From Candidatus Avimonoglobus intestinipullorum (lineage in GTDB: Bacteria > Bacillota > Clostridia > UBA1381): a DNA stretch of 18,550 nucleotides. The notes under the pieces were generated by a model, which was given only the letters and a program-made list of their open reading frames with translations, ran no database searches and was not told the DNA's origin. The position numbers were made by a program, and so were the translations under genes. Positions 1-7,489 of the stretch are shown here, piece by piece. The stretch covers positions 1-18,550 of the forward strand of contig DVND01000012.1 of the NCBI GenBank assembly GCA_018714645.1, written 5' to 3'. Each line of letters begins with the position of its first letter. Within the stretch, counting starts at the first letter, position 1.

Positions 1-33
1 GTTAATAGAATGGAACAAAAAGAGGTGTTACAA

Positions 34-960
34 ATGTTAATCGTCAATAATGAACAAGCCTATAACAATAACCAGTTATTCAGGTATATTCCGAAAAAAT
101 TCCGGCGTGCGCTGTATTTCATTGAAATGGATGGGTTGGAGGAAATCCGCCTGCGGCAGGGATTGCCCGTGATGCTTTACTACACGGAAGGACAGTTTTT
201 CCTGTCCCCCAAAGGGCATCTGCAAACCACAGCGGAAAATGCGCTGACTGCTGTGAAGCAGGACATCCAGGAAGGGCTGGAATTGATCAGCGGATCCTCA
301 ATCTATGCGGTGGAGCATGAACTGCGCAAAGGGTATATTACCATCAGCGGTGGGCACCGCGTGGGGATTTGCGGCACTGCGGTGGAAACGGAACAGGGGA
401 TTGGGACCATCAAGGATATTTCGGGATTGAATTATAGAATATCGCGGGAATGCGTCGGAATTTCGGACAAGTTGATGGACGGGATTATGCGCGGCGGGGA
501 GGTGCTGAATACATTGATTATCTCCCCGCCGCAGTGCGGAAAAACGACGCTTCTCAGGGATATTGTGCGCAATATTTCCAACCGGGGGCGGAAGGTCAGC
601 CTGGTGGATGAACGGAGCGAGCTTGCGGCCATGTCCAATGGGTACCAGGGCTACGATTTAGGCATGTCCTGCGACGTGCTGGAAGGGGCCTTGAAAAGCG
701 AGGGGATGCTGCTGATGCTCCGCAGCATGTCGCCGGAGGTGGTTGTGACGGATGAATTGGGCGATGTGCGGGACATTGCGGCGGTGGCGAAAATCATCCA
801 CTCGGGCGTCAGCGTCATATCCACGGTGCACTGCCGCAATCGGGAAGAGCTTTTAAAGCGTCCCGATATGCAGAAGCTTGCCTCTTATTTTGACTGTTTC
901 ATCACATTGAGCAGGCGCAATGGCGTCGGGACGGTGGAGGAGGTATACTGTGCTTTATAA
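34..960 (+). CDS. spoIIIAA: Stage III sporulation protein AA, ATPase
   Basis: This is the cytoplasmic, secretion-type ATPase of the SpoIIIA-SpoIIQ channel, acting on the mother-cell side of the engulfed forespore. The 308-residue product matches the family's usual length (307 in B. subtilis). A Walker A motif, SPPQCGKTT, lies near residues 166-174. A Walker B-like stretch ending VVVTDELGD lies near 235-243, and an H-C-R segment (STVHCRN) follows as in related hexameric ATPases. I chose the ATG at 34 because AAGAGGTG sits six bases upstream of it; an in-frame ATG at 10 has no such site and would add eight residues. The gene overlaps the next one by 11 bases. In B. subtilis the operon is transcribed by sigma-E in the mother cell; the promoter here would lie left of the window. 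The identification is secure from motif plus gene order. Confidence 0.96.
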   Translation: MLIVNNEQAYNNNQLFRYIPKKFRRALYFIEMDGLEEIRLRQGLPVMLYYTEGQFFLSPKGHLQTTAENALTAVKQDIQEGLELISGSSIYAVEHELRKGYITISGGHRVGICGTAVETEQGIGTIKDISGLNYRISRECVGISDKLMDGIMRGGEVLNTLIISPPQCGKTTLLRDIVRNISNRGRKVSLVDERSELAAMSNGYQGYDLGMSCDVLEGALKSEGMLLMLRSMSPEVVVTDELGDVRDIAAVAKIIHSGVSVISTVHCRNREELLKRPDMQKLASYFDCFITLSRRNGVGTVEEVYCAL

Positions 961-1456
961 GATCATAGGCGGCGGGCTGATTATCGCGGCGACAACGGTG
1001 TTCGGCTGTTCCAAGGCACGGGCGCTGTCCGAGCGGGTCAATTCGCTTTTACGCATTAAAACGGCGCTGTCCGTACTGGAAAGCGAGATTATTTTTTCTG
1101 CAAACCATATGAAGCGGGCGTTCCTGCGGCTGGCAGACACGGTTGGGCCGGCGTTTTTGTTCCGGGAGGCCGCGGCGCGGCTGGAGGAGGACGGCGTCGG
1201 CAAAGCGTGGCGGGATGCGGTGGATAAATACAGAAAGAAGCTGTGTCTGGCGGACGAGGACGTGCGGATGCTCAAAACGCTGTCTGCTGAACTGGGCATG
1301 ACGGACCGGGAAAACCAGGTGAAAAATCTGCGCCGGGTGGCGGCGCTGCTGGATACAGCCCTGATCAAGGCGCGGGAGGAGTATGACCGGTCGGCGCGGC
1401 TGTACCGGTCCTGCGGGATTATGGCGGGACTTTTGGTTGTGATTTTACTGGTATGA
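950..1456 (+). CDS. spoIIIAB: Stage III sporulation protein AB
   Basis: SpoIIIAB is a membrane component of the SpoIIIA complex, related in fold to GspF/PilC-type platform proteins of secretion systems. The 168-residue product has the family's form: an N-terminal hydrophobic segment (residues 4-20, then the sequence GCSKARALSERV), a helical cytosolic middle, and a C-terminal membrane segment ending GLLVVILLV. I place the start at the GTG at 950 rather than an upstream ATG at 920: GGAGGAGGT at 936-944 is five bases before the GTG, and the resulting N terminus (LYKIIGGGLIIAATT) aligns with the family. It overlaps spoIIIAA by 11 bases, suggesting translational coupling. Confidence 0.94.
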   Translation: MLYKIIGGGLIIAATTVFGCSKARALSERVNSLLRIKTALSVLESEIIFSANHMKRAFLRLADTVGPAFLFREAAARLEEDGVGKAWRDAVDKYRKKLCLADEDVRMLKTLSAELGMTDRENQVKNLRRVAALLDTALIKAREEYDRSARLYRSCGIMAGLLVVILLV

Positions 1457-1507
1457 CTGCACGGCCTTGCCCCGGTTTTTCATTAGGCGGCGGATCCATA
1501 CAAAAGC

Positions 1508-1525
1508 GGCGGGCATATCCCCGCC
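1508..1525 (+). other. Hairpin in the spoIIIAB-spoIIIAC gap
   Basis: GGCGGG at 1508-1513 can pair with CCCGCC at 1520-1525 across a six-base loop. It sits in a 97-base untranslated gap, the longest inside the operon, where the other junctions overlap or are under 30 bases. No U-tract follows, so it is not a classical terminator. It could be an mRNA processing or stabilising element, or have no function. Confidence 0.45.
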
Positions 1526-1553
1526 TTGCAACGATGTTATGAGGAGAGAAGCC

Positions 1554-1748
1554 ATGAATGTGGATTTAATATTTCAAATCGCCGGCGTGGGGATTGTGGT
1601 GGCGGTGCTGAATCAGCTGCTGGTGCGGTCGGGGCGGGAAGAACAGGCGCTCCTGACAACAATTGCGGGGCTGGTTGTGGTGTTGTTTATCCTGACCCAG
1701 CAGATCGGCGACTTGTTTTCGACGATAAAGAGTATTTTTCAGCTATAG
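1554..1748 (+). CDS. spoIIIAC: Stage III sporulation protein AC
   Basis: SpoIIIAC is a small membrane protein of the SpoIIIA channel assembly. The 64-residue product consists of two hydrophobic helices (roughly residues 5-22 and 33-52) joined by a short polar turn containing VRSGREEQA, which is characteristic of the family (68 residues in B. subtilis). The ATG at 1554 is preceded by GAGGAGAG. Upstream in-frame codons from 1467 give a sequence unlike the family, so the longer reading is rejected. It is followed by spoIIIAD after 27 bases. Confidence 0.93.
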   Translation: MNVDLIFQIAGVGIVVAVLNQLLVRSGREEQALLTTIAGLVVVLFILTQQIGDLFSTIKSIFQL

Positions 1749-1775
1749 CCGGGCGCAGGGTACGAGGGGATAAGC

Positions 1776-2168
1776 ATGGATATCTTTCAGATTATTGCGG
1801 TGGCGCTTGTCGGGGCGCTGTTATCCATCACGTTGAAATCCTACAGGCCGGAACTGGCGGCAATTGTGGGCATCGCCACGGGGATCCTGGTTATTTTTAT
1901 GACGGTGGACAGCATCGCGGCGCTGTTTTCCGCTTTTGAGGAAATCGTGGAAAAAAGCGGCATCGACGCCCGTTATTTCAAACTGGTTGTGAAAATTATC
2001 GGAATCGCATACATTTCCCAGTTTGCGGGGGAGCTGCTCAAGGACTGCGGCGAAGGCGCAATCGCGCTCAAGGTGGAATTTGCGGGGAAGCTGTGCATCA
2101 TGCTTCTGGCGCTCCCGATTATTTCCGGTTTTTTGGATATTGTCATCAAAACGCTTGCCGATTTTTAG
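1776..2168 (+). CDS. spoIIIAD: Stage III sporulation protein AD
   Basis: SpoIIIAD is a polytopic membrane subunit of the SpoIIIA complex, in the same Pfam family as SpoIIIAC. The product is 130 residues (133 in B. subtilis). It has hydrophobic segments near residues 2-20, 26-48, 66-86 and 100-125, and the conserved-looking stretch KIIGIAYISQFAGELLKDCG around 70-89. The start at 1776 has GAGGGGA at 1764-1770. The gene lies between spoIIIAC and spoIIIAE, its standard position. Confidence 0.94.
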   Translation: MDIFQIIAVALVGALLSITLKSYRPELAAIVGIATGILVIFMTVDSIAALFSAFEEIVEKSGIDARYFKLVVKIIGIAYISQFAGELLKDCGEGAIALKVEFAGKLCIMLLALPIISGFLDIVIKTLADF

Positions 2169-2186
2169 GACAGGAGTTTCCAGCAA

Positions 2187-3248
2187 ATGAAAAAGCTATT
2201 ATTTATGATATTGTTACTATTTACCGTCTGTACGCCCGTTTTTGCGGAGGAGGCGCCGTCTCTGGAGGGGGAGGACTTGTTCAACTCCACGGCGGAGGAG
2301 ATTGTGTCGGGCGAATTTACGCTGAATCCCGTTGAATTGATCCAAAGGGGGCTAAAGCGGTTGTTTTATGAGATCACCCAAAACCGCGACGTGCTGGTCA
2401 GCATGATTGTGATTGCGGCGGTGTCGGGGGTGTTGAATGTGATGCAGTCCTCCCTGGGGGACAGCGGCGTCAGCGAAACCGCATTTTTCGCCTGTTTCAC
2501 GCTGATGACGGCGGCGGTGGTGCGGGTGTTTTCGTTGACGCTGGGATATGGCGTAGAGGTGATCCACACCCTGTCGGATTTTATTACAAAGCTCTCCCCG
2601 TTGTTTGCCCTGTTGCTGGTTTCCAGCGGGTCTGTGGTTTCTGCTTCCGTTTTCAACCCGGTGCTGTCGGCGGCGGTTTATGTCATTACGGTGGTGGTGG
2701 ACAACTGTATCGTCCCGCTGGTATATCTGGGAGCGGTGCTGGGGATTGTCAACAATATCAGCGACAAGGTACAAATTACAAAATTTAATACACTGATCCG
2801 TTCCCTGGCAAAATGGATATTGACGGCCGTTCTGACGATTTTCACCAGCATTACGGCGATATATGGCTTCAGCGCGCCCGTTTTGGACGGCGTGAAAATG
2901 AAAGCGGTCAAATTTGCCGTGGGGAGCCTTGTCCCCGTAGTGGGCGGGCTGCTGTCCGACACGGTGGAGACGGTGCTCAGTGGGACGCAGCTGCTGAAAA
3001 ACGCGGCGGGCGTGGCGGGGATGGTTACAATTTGCTCCATCACGCTGATACCCATCCTGAAAATCGGCGTGATGATCCTCATGCTGCGGCTGGCAGCGGC
3101 GGCCATTGAGCCGCTGACGGACAAGCGCATGACGGATATGATTTCCGATATAACCTCCTCCGTTGTGACGATATTTGCCATGACGGTGACGGTTGCGATG
3201 CTGTTTATTATCTGTATCGGCATCATCGTGGGCGCCACCGGCGTATAG
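2187..3248 (+). CDS. spoIIIAE: Stage III sporulation protein AE
   Basis: SpoIIIAE is the large polytopic membrane protein of the SpoIIIA channel. The 353-residue product begins with a clear signal sequence (MKKLLFMILLLFTVCTPVFA, cleavage likely after residue 20) and an acidic mature N terminus. Some seven or eight hydrophobic segments then run from about residue 65 to the C terminus (ending CIGIIVGATGV). It is somewhat shorter than the B. subtilis protein (399 residues), mostly at the N-terminal side. The RBS is the AGGACAGGAG before the ATG at 2187. Confidence 0.95.
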   Translation: MKKLLFMILLLFTVCTPVFAEEAPSLEGEDLFNSTAEEIVSGEFTLNPVELIQRGLKRLFYEITQNRDVLVSMIVIAAVSGVLNVMQSSLGDSGVSETAFFACFTLMTAAVVRVFSLTLGYGVEVIHTLSDFITKLSPLFALLLVSSGSVVSASVFNPVLSAAVYVITVVVDNCIVPLVYLGAVLGIVNNISDKVQITKFNTLIRSLAKWILTAVLTIFTSITAIYGFSAPVLDGVKMKAVKFAVGSLVPVVGGLLSDTVETVLSGTQLLKNAAGVAGMVTICSITLIPILKIGVMILMLRLAAAAIEPLTDKRMTDMISDITSSVVTIFAMTVTVAMLFIICIGIIVGATGV

Positions 3249-3263
3249 GAAAGGAGGGGGATT

Positions 3264-3710
3264 ATGAAAGCATACATTATGACGATTGTGGGCGCGGCGC
3301 TGCTGGCGGCGTTCTCCGATTTGCTCCTGCCCGCCTCCTGGCGCAAATACGTGCGCATTATCACCGGATTGATCATTATTACGACCATCATTGCCCCGCT
3401 GGCAAGGTTCAAGCAGGTGGATTTTTTCGAGGATTTCAAGCTGGATGAGACGGTGGTGGAACAGGGGACGGTGGACTTGGGCGGCCAGATTGCGCGGGAA
3501 CTGGAACAGCGGGTAGCCCAGGATGCGAAGGAACGGATCGCGGCGGAATTCAACGTAGACGCGGAGGTACGGGTGCGGGTGCAGGTGAATGCGCAAAACC
3601 AGATTACGCAGGTGGAGAAAATTTATGTGGACGGCGCGGATGTCCCGGCGGAGGCCGAGGCGTTCCTGAAGGAGATTTACGGCGCCGGCGAGGTGGTTAT
3701 CAATGAATGA
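3264..3710 (+). CDS. spoIIIAF: Stage III sporulation protein AF
   Basis: SpoIIIAF has two N-terminal membrane helices (residues 4-24 and 31-50) and a soluble ring-building-like domain (about 75-148). In the family this domain contributes to the membrane-embedded channel complex. The sequence between the helices, LLLPASWRKYVRIITGL, is typical. At 148 residues the protein is shorter than the B. subtilis version (206); the shortening appears to be in the linker and C terminus. The start at 3264 follows GGAAAGGAGGGGG. The TGA at 3708-3710 lies inside the spoIIIAG start, giving an 8-base overlap. Confidence 0.91.
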   Translation: MKAYIMTIVGAALLAAFSDLLLPASWRKYVRIITGLIIITTIIAPLARFKQVDFFEDFKLDETVVEQGTVDLGGQIARELEQRVAQDAKERIAAEFNVDAEVRVRVQVNAQNQITQVEKIYVDGADVPAEAEAFLKEIYGAGEVVINE

Positions 3711-4212
3711 AAAAGCCGAAAAGTTCTTAAAAAGCATGCATATCTTGGGGAACAAGTATATATACATAGTATTATTAGTGGGCGTGGTGTTCATGCTCTT
3801 TGCGGGCGGGAATCAATCTGCCGAAAAGGTGGAAGAGCCTGCCGGGGAATCCTTTTCCGAAGCCCAGATCCTGGAGGAGACCATATCGAAGATCAAGGGC
3901 GTCGGCGCGGTCAGCGTCATGGTGACCTATTATTCGGGCGTGGAGAATGATTTGGCCTTTGAGACAAAGAAAAGCTCCAACCAGAAGGAAGCCGACGGGA
4001 CGGTTTTGGACGAGGAGAGCATTGACACGAAAGCCGTCATGTCGGATGGCGCGCCCGTTGTGGTAAGAAAGCTGTATCCAGAGGTGAAAGGAGTTGTTGT
4101 GGTAGCGGAAGGGGCGGGGGACGTCAAGGTGAAAAAATCCATCCAGGACGCGGTGGTGACCGCACTGGATGTGGCGGTGCATAAAGTATGCGTTTTAGAA
4201 AAAAATCAGTAG
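3703..4212 (+). CDS. spoIIIAG: Stage III sporulation protein AG
   Basis: SpoIIIAG forms a large oligomeric ring in the intermembrane space of the engulfed forespore in studied species. The 169-residue product has a short cytosolic N terminus, one membrane anchor (about residues 18-35) and an extracytoplasmic ring-building domain (about 53-165). This domain contains GVGAVSVMVTYYSGVEN and ends with VTALDVAVHKVCVL. It is shorter than the B. subtilis protein (229), with less linker between anchor and domain. It overlaps spoIIIAF by 8 bases, which fits coupled translation and matched subunit amounts. Confidence 0.94.
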   Translation: MNEKAEKFLKSMHILGNKYIYIVLLVGVVFMLFAGGNQSAEKVEEPAGESFSEAQILEETISKIKGVGAVSVMVTYYSGVENDLAFETKKSSNQKEADGTVLDEESIDTKAVMSDGAPVVVRKLYPEVKGVVVVAEGAGDVKVKKSIQDAVVTALDVAVHKVCVLEKNQ

Positions 4213-4225
4213 GAGGAATCATTGT

Positions 4226-4855
4226 ATGATGGTATTGAAAAGAAAAGAAATCATTGCGGCGGCATTGGTGGTGCTGATTGGCGTGGCGGGTTATCTGAAC
4301 TGGTCTTACCAGGACACCATCCGCGTAACGGACGGCGACAGCTATATAGAAACGGGCAAAAAGCTTGGAGAAGCGCAGTATGTCAATTCCAACCAGGAAG
4401 ACGTGGAGGATGGAGCAACTGCAGAAAACACTGCCGCGGAGAACCAGGCGGCAGAAGGTGAAAATCAGGAGGAAAACACAGAGACCCAGGAAACCGCGGC
4501 AAACAGCGGGGATTATTTTGTGGAAGCGAAGCTGGAAAAGGAGAGCGCCCGTTCCAAAGCGCTTGAAATCCTGAACCAGACGGCGGCAAACGAAAGCTTT
4601 GACCGGGAAACGCGCGAAAAAGCGCAGGAACAGATTTTAAGCACGGCGAAAAACGTGGAAAAAGAAGCAGCCATTGAAAACATCGCAAAAGCGAAGGGTT
4701 ATCCCGACATTTCTGTTTACATCGACGGCGAAGAGGTAAATATTATCGTCCGCAAGGACGGGTTCTCGGAGGAGGACGTTGCAAAAATCAAGGATATTGC
4801 CACGGAACAGCTGGGGATCAGCGGGAAAAATATAAAAATTGTCCAGGTACAATAA
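4226..4855 (+). CDS. spoIIIAH: Stage III sporulation protein AH
   Basis: SpoIIIAH is the mother-cell partner of forespore SpoIIQ; their extracellular domains interlock across the intermembrane space. The 209-residue product has one N-terminal membrane helix (about 9-25), a disordered Glu/Gln/Asn/Thr-rich linker (about 55-92), and a C-terminal YscJ/FliF-like domain (about 93-209) with VSVYID-like and FSEEDVAKIKDIA segments. The start is ATG 4226 (ATG 4229 is also possible) after AGGAGGAATC. It ends the spoIIIA operon. SpoIIQ is not encoded in the window. Confidence 0.95.
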   Translation: MMVLKRKEIIAAALVVLIGVAGYLNWSYQDTIRVTDGDSYIETGKKLGEAQYVNSNQEDVEDGATAENTAAENQAAEGENQEENTETQETAANSGDYFVEAKLEKESARSKALEILNQTAANESFDRETREKAQEQILSTAKNVEKEAAIENIAKAKGYPDISVYIDGEEVNIIVRKDGFSEEDVAKIKDIATEQLGISGKNIKIVQVQ

Positions 4856-4882
4856 AATTCTGAGAAAAGTACATAATAATAG

Positions 4883-4911
4883 TTGAAGTTTTATTTGGGA
4901 TTTGATATAAT
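4883..4911 (+). promoter_or_regulatory. Sigma-A-type promoter of asp23/yqhY
   Basis: TTGAAG at 4883-4888 and TATAAT at 4906-4911 are separated by exactly 17 bases. TGA just before the -10 makes it an extended -10. It drives asp23 (ATG 4949) separately from the upstream sporulation operon, as expected for a vegetatively needed gene. Confidence 0.85.
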
Positions 4912-4948
4912 AAAAAGAAACAGATGCGTACAAAAGGAGGAATATACA

Positions 4949-5446
4949 ATGGATGAAATGAACAAGCAGGATGTCATAGAAGAAGTTGTGGAAGTGCCGG
5001 AGGAGACGGAGGAACAGGTCGGCAATGTGAAAATTGCGGTGGACGTAGTCGCTACCATTGCGGGCATCGCCACCAATGAAATCGAGGGCGTCGCCAGCAT
5101 GTGCAATTCCTTTGCCGGCGGCATTGCGGAGATTTTGGGCACGAAAAAAGGCGCGTCCCGCGGCGTGAAGGTTGAGATGAACGATAAGGAAACGACGATT
5201 GACCTGTACATCGTTGTGGATTACGGCGTGCGCATTCCGGAGCTGGCATGGGAGATCCAGGAAAATGTGAAAAACAGCGTGGAGACCATGACGGGGCTGG
5301 ATGTAGTAAAAGTGAACATCCATATCGAGGGCGTCAGCTTTGAAAAGGAGAAGCAAAAAGAGCAGCTTGAAGCGGCGGAAGATGAAATCGTTGTGGAAGA
5401 GGCGGAAATTGAAGAGCTTCCCGAGGAAGAGGAAGCAGGGTTATAA
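4949..5446 (+). CDS. yqhY: Asp23/YqhY-family envelope stress protein
   Basis: This is an Asp23/Gls24/YqhY-family protein of 165 residues. The conserved core (residues 25-125) contains GNVKIAVDVVATIAGIA, then EIEGVASM, and the YIVVDYGVRIPELAWEIQ region. The last 35 residues are strongly acidic. In B. subtilis yqhY sits with accB-accC and has been tied to control of acetyl-CoA carboxylase; in staphylococci Asp23 is membrane-associated and linked to cell-wall stress. Here accB-accC are absent from the locus. The ATG at 4949 follows AAAAGGAGG; in-frame codons back to 4883 lie within the promoter and are excluded. It has its own promoter and terminator, so it appears monocistronic. Confidence 0.92.
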   Translation: MDEMNKQDVIEEVVEVPEETEEQVGNVKIAVDVVATIAGIATNEIEGVASMCNSFAGGIAEILGTKKGASRGVKVEMNDKETTIDLYIVVDYGVRIPELAWEIQENVKNSVETMTGLDVVKVNIHIEGVSFEKEKQKEQLEAAEDEIVVEEAEIEELPEEEEAGL

Positions 5447-5457
5447 AAGTCCACACT

Positions 5458-5496
5458 GCGGGGCGGCTTTATTTATTGAGGCTGCCCCGCTTTTAT
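5458..5496 (+). terminator. Intrinsic terminator after asp23
   Basis: GCGGGGCGGC at 5458-5467 pairs with GCTGCCCCGC at 5481-5490 (one G-U pair), with a 13-base loop and TTTTATTAT following. It separates asp23 from nusB. Confidence 0.88.
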
Positions 5497-5510
5497 TATC
5501 CGAAAAAACC

Positions 5511-5539
5511 TTGCCTTTTATTTGGAAATCATGTATAAT
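5511..5539 (+). promoter_or_regulatory. Sigma-A-type promoter of the nusB operon
   Basis: TTGCCT at 5511-5516 and a perfect TATAAT at 5534-5539 are 17 bases apart. It lies directly after the asp23 terminator and 36 bases before the nusB ATG. Confidence 0.8.
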
Positions 5540-5574
5540 AACAAAATAGAGGAATTTTTAAAGAGGTACCGGAT

Positions 5575-6003
5575 ATGAGAAGAAAGCAGACAAGAAGCGA
5601 GGCGCGCATTGAGGCGTTCAAATTGGTGTTCCAGCTGGAGTGCAATGGGGATGATGTGGAATTCCTGATCCAGCAGATGCTTTTGCACCGCCCGAAATCA
5701 ATAGACAATATTGCGTATATCCGTAAAGTCGTCTGCGGCGTGCAGGAGAAAAACGAGGAGCTGGAGGCGGACATCCGCGCGGGGATCACTTCTGCGCGGC
5801 GGCTGGAGCGGATTTCCAGAGTGGCGCTGGCGGCGCTGAAGGTGGCGGTTTTTGAAATAAAATACGTGGAGGACGTGCCGCCGAAGGTGGCAATCAATGA
5901 GGCAGTGGAGATTGACAAGCAATTCGACGACCCGGATAATTCCGCATTTGTGAACGGCGTGCTGGGCGGATTTTGCAGAAACGCAAATATATCGGGCGAA
6001 TAG
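5575..6003 (+). CDS. nusB: Transcription antitermination factor NusB
   Basis: NusB binds the boxA RNA with S10 (NusE) and supports rRNA antitermination. The 142-residue product has the family landmarks: RRKQTRSEARIEAFKLVFQL at residues 1-20, RVALAALKVAVFEIKY near 80-95, and PPKVAINEAVEIDKQF followed by FVNGVL near the C terminus. The start at 5575 has AAAGAGGT upstream. NusB next to asp23/yqhY and before xseA matches the B. subtilis order, except that folD is missing. Confidence 0.94.
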   Translation: MRRKQTRSEARIEAFKLVFQLECNGDDVEFLIQQMLLHRPKSIDNIAYIRKVVCGVQEKNEELEADIRAGITSARRLERISRVALAALKVAVFEIKYVEDVPPKVAINEAVEIDKQFDDPDNSAFVNGVLGGFCRNANISGE

Positions 6004-6010
6004 GATATGA

Positions 6011-6034
6011 AACGCCGGCGGCATTGCCGGCGTT
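6011..6034 (+). other. GC-rich hairpin between nusB and xseA
   Basis: AACGCCGGC at 6011-6019 pairs perfectly with GCCGGCGTT at 6026-6034 around a six-base loop, followed by ATTTT. The short T-run makes it at most a weak or partial terminator. It could reduce downstream expression relative to nusB. Confidence 0.55.
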
Positions 6035-6062
6035 ATTTTGCACCGCAGGCGAGGAGGGAACC

Positions 6063-7241
6063 ATGGAACCGAAAATCGCGACCGTTTCGCAGATAAACGG
6101 GTATATCAAAAAAATTTTAGATCATAACATCATCCTGAATGACATTTGGATCAAAGGCGAAATCTCGAATTTCAAGTTGCATTATTCGGGCCATATGTAC
6201 ATTACGCTGAAGGATGAAAAGAGCGTGCTGAAGGCGGTGATGTTCAAGTCTGCGGCGGCGCACCTGGCGTTTATGCCTGAGGACGGCATGAAGGTGCTGG
6301 CCCGGGGGCGGATATCGGTGTATGAGGCCGGCGGCGCATACCAGCTCTACATCAACGAGATGACCCCGGACGGCGTGGGGGAATTATATATCGCCTACGA
6401 GCAGATGAAAAAACGTCTGGAGGCGGAAGGGCTTTTTGACCCCAAATTGAAAAAGCCCATCCCGCAGTTCCCGGAACGGGTGGGCGTTATCACGGCCACC
6501 ACCGGCGCGGCGGTGCGGGATATCATCAACGTCATCACCCGGCGGTACCCCAAGGCGGAAATCATCATTTACCCATCCCTGGTGCAGGGGGCGGATGCCG
6601 CGCCAAACATCTGCGAGGGGATCCGGTATTTCAACGAACATAAGCTGTGCGATACGTTGATTGTCGGGCGCGGCGGCGGCTCCATTGAGGATTTGTGGGC
6701 GTTCAATGAGGAGTGTGTGGCGCGGGCGATTTTTGCCTCAGAAATTCCGGTGATCTCTGCAGTGGGGCATGAAACCGATTTTACGATTGCCGACTTTGTG
6801 GCGGATTTGCGTGCGCCGACGCCGTCGGCAGCGGCGGAGATTGCCGTGCCGTCGCAATTGGAATTGATCAGCCGGATCAGTATGCTGGAAGGGCGGCTGA
6901 AAAACGCGGTAATCAAGGATTTGAAGCAAAAACGCCTGCTGGCAGAGCGGCAAAAGCTGCGCAGCCCCCAAGAAAAAATCGGGGACGAGCGTCTGCGGTT
7001 GGACAATTTGCTCAAGCAATTGGATAAAGCTATCAAAATCAAACGGATGCAGGAGCAGGAACGGCTGGGAACGGCCTGCGCCAAGCTGGACGCCATGAGC
7101 CCCCTGAAGGTCATGGCGCGCGGATATGCAATCCCGACAGAACAGGACGGGACAGTGATCAAATCTGTGAAAAAGCTGAAAAGCGGCAAAGAGTTTGAAC
7201 TGATCCTTGCCGATGGGAAAAAGGGCTGTATGGTAAAATAG
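6063..7241 (+). CDS. xseA: Exodeoxyribonuclease VII large subunit
   Basis: XseA is the catalytic subunit of exonuclease VII, which with XseB degrades single-stranded DNA to oligonucleotides. The 392-residue product has an N-terminal OB fold (about 5-100, including IKGEISNFKLHYSGHMYITL). The catalytic domain follows, with GVITATTGAAVRDI at 141-154, RGGGS at 203-207 and GHETDFTIADFVADLRAPTP from residue 235. A coiled-coil region (about 275-350) and the terminal SPLKVMARGYAI motif complete it. It is shorter than B. subtilis XseA (448), mainly in the coiled coil. The ATG at 6063 follows GAGGAGGGA; an in-frame reading from 5973 would overlap nusB and adds a non-family N terminus. Confidence 0.95.
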   Translation: MEPKIATVSQINGYIKKILDHNIILNDIWIKGEISNFKLHYSGHMYITLKDEKSVLKAVMFKSAAAHLAFMPEDGMKVLARGRISVYEAGGAYQLYINEMTPDGVGELYIAYEQMKKRLEAEGLFDPKLKKPIPQFPERVGVITATTGAAVRDIINVITRRYPKAEIIIYPSLVQGADAAPNICEGIRYFNEHKLCDTLIVGRGGGSIEDLWAFNEECVARAIFASEIPVISAVGHETDFTIADFVADLRAPTPSAAAEIAVPSQLELISRISMLEGRLKNAVIKDLKQKRLLAERQKLRSPQEKIGDERLRLDNLLKQLDKAIKIKRMQEQERLGTACAKLDAMSPLKVMARGYAIPTEQDGTVIKSVKKLKSGKEFELILADGKKGCMVK

Positions 7242-7260
7242 GTGAGAAAGAGGGAACGAC

Positions 7261-7488
7261 ATGCCGAAAACATTTGAGGATACAATCAAAGAACTGGAGG
7301 AAACCGTGCAGAAACTGGAAAAGGGCGATCTGGACTTAAATGAATCGCTGCGGCTGTTTGAAAACGGGATCAAGCTGTCAAAAAGCTGCCAGAAAATGCT
7401 GGACGATGCGGAAAAGAAGGTGTCCGTCCTGCTGAAAAATGAGACGGGCGAGATGGAACAAAAAAATTTTTTAGATGAGGAAGAATGA
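7261..7488 (+). CDS. xseB: Exodeoxyribonuclease VII small subunit
   Basis: XseB is the small regulatory subunit that binds in several copies along the XseA coiled coil. The 75-residue product has the family signature FEDTIKELEETVQKLEKGDL (residues 5-24), then LNESLRLFENGIKL, a two-helix hairpin and an acidic tail. It follows xseA by 19 bases. Its TGA at 7486-7488 lies two bases before the ATG chosen for ispA, which suggests translational coupling. Confidence 0.94.
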   Translation: MPKTFEDTIKELEETVQKLEKGDLDLNESLRLFENGIKLSKSCQKMLDDAEKKVSVLLKNETGEMEQKNFLDEEE

Positions 7489-7489
7489 A

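Noticed and set aside
2352..3794. A 480-codon open frame on the minus strand across spoIIIAE-AF
   Set aside because: It is His/Arg/Asn-rich low-quality sequence, has no family resemblance, and lies opposite two clearly recognisable genes. It is a by-product of codon bias.
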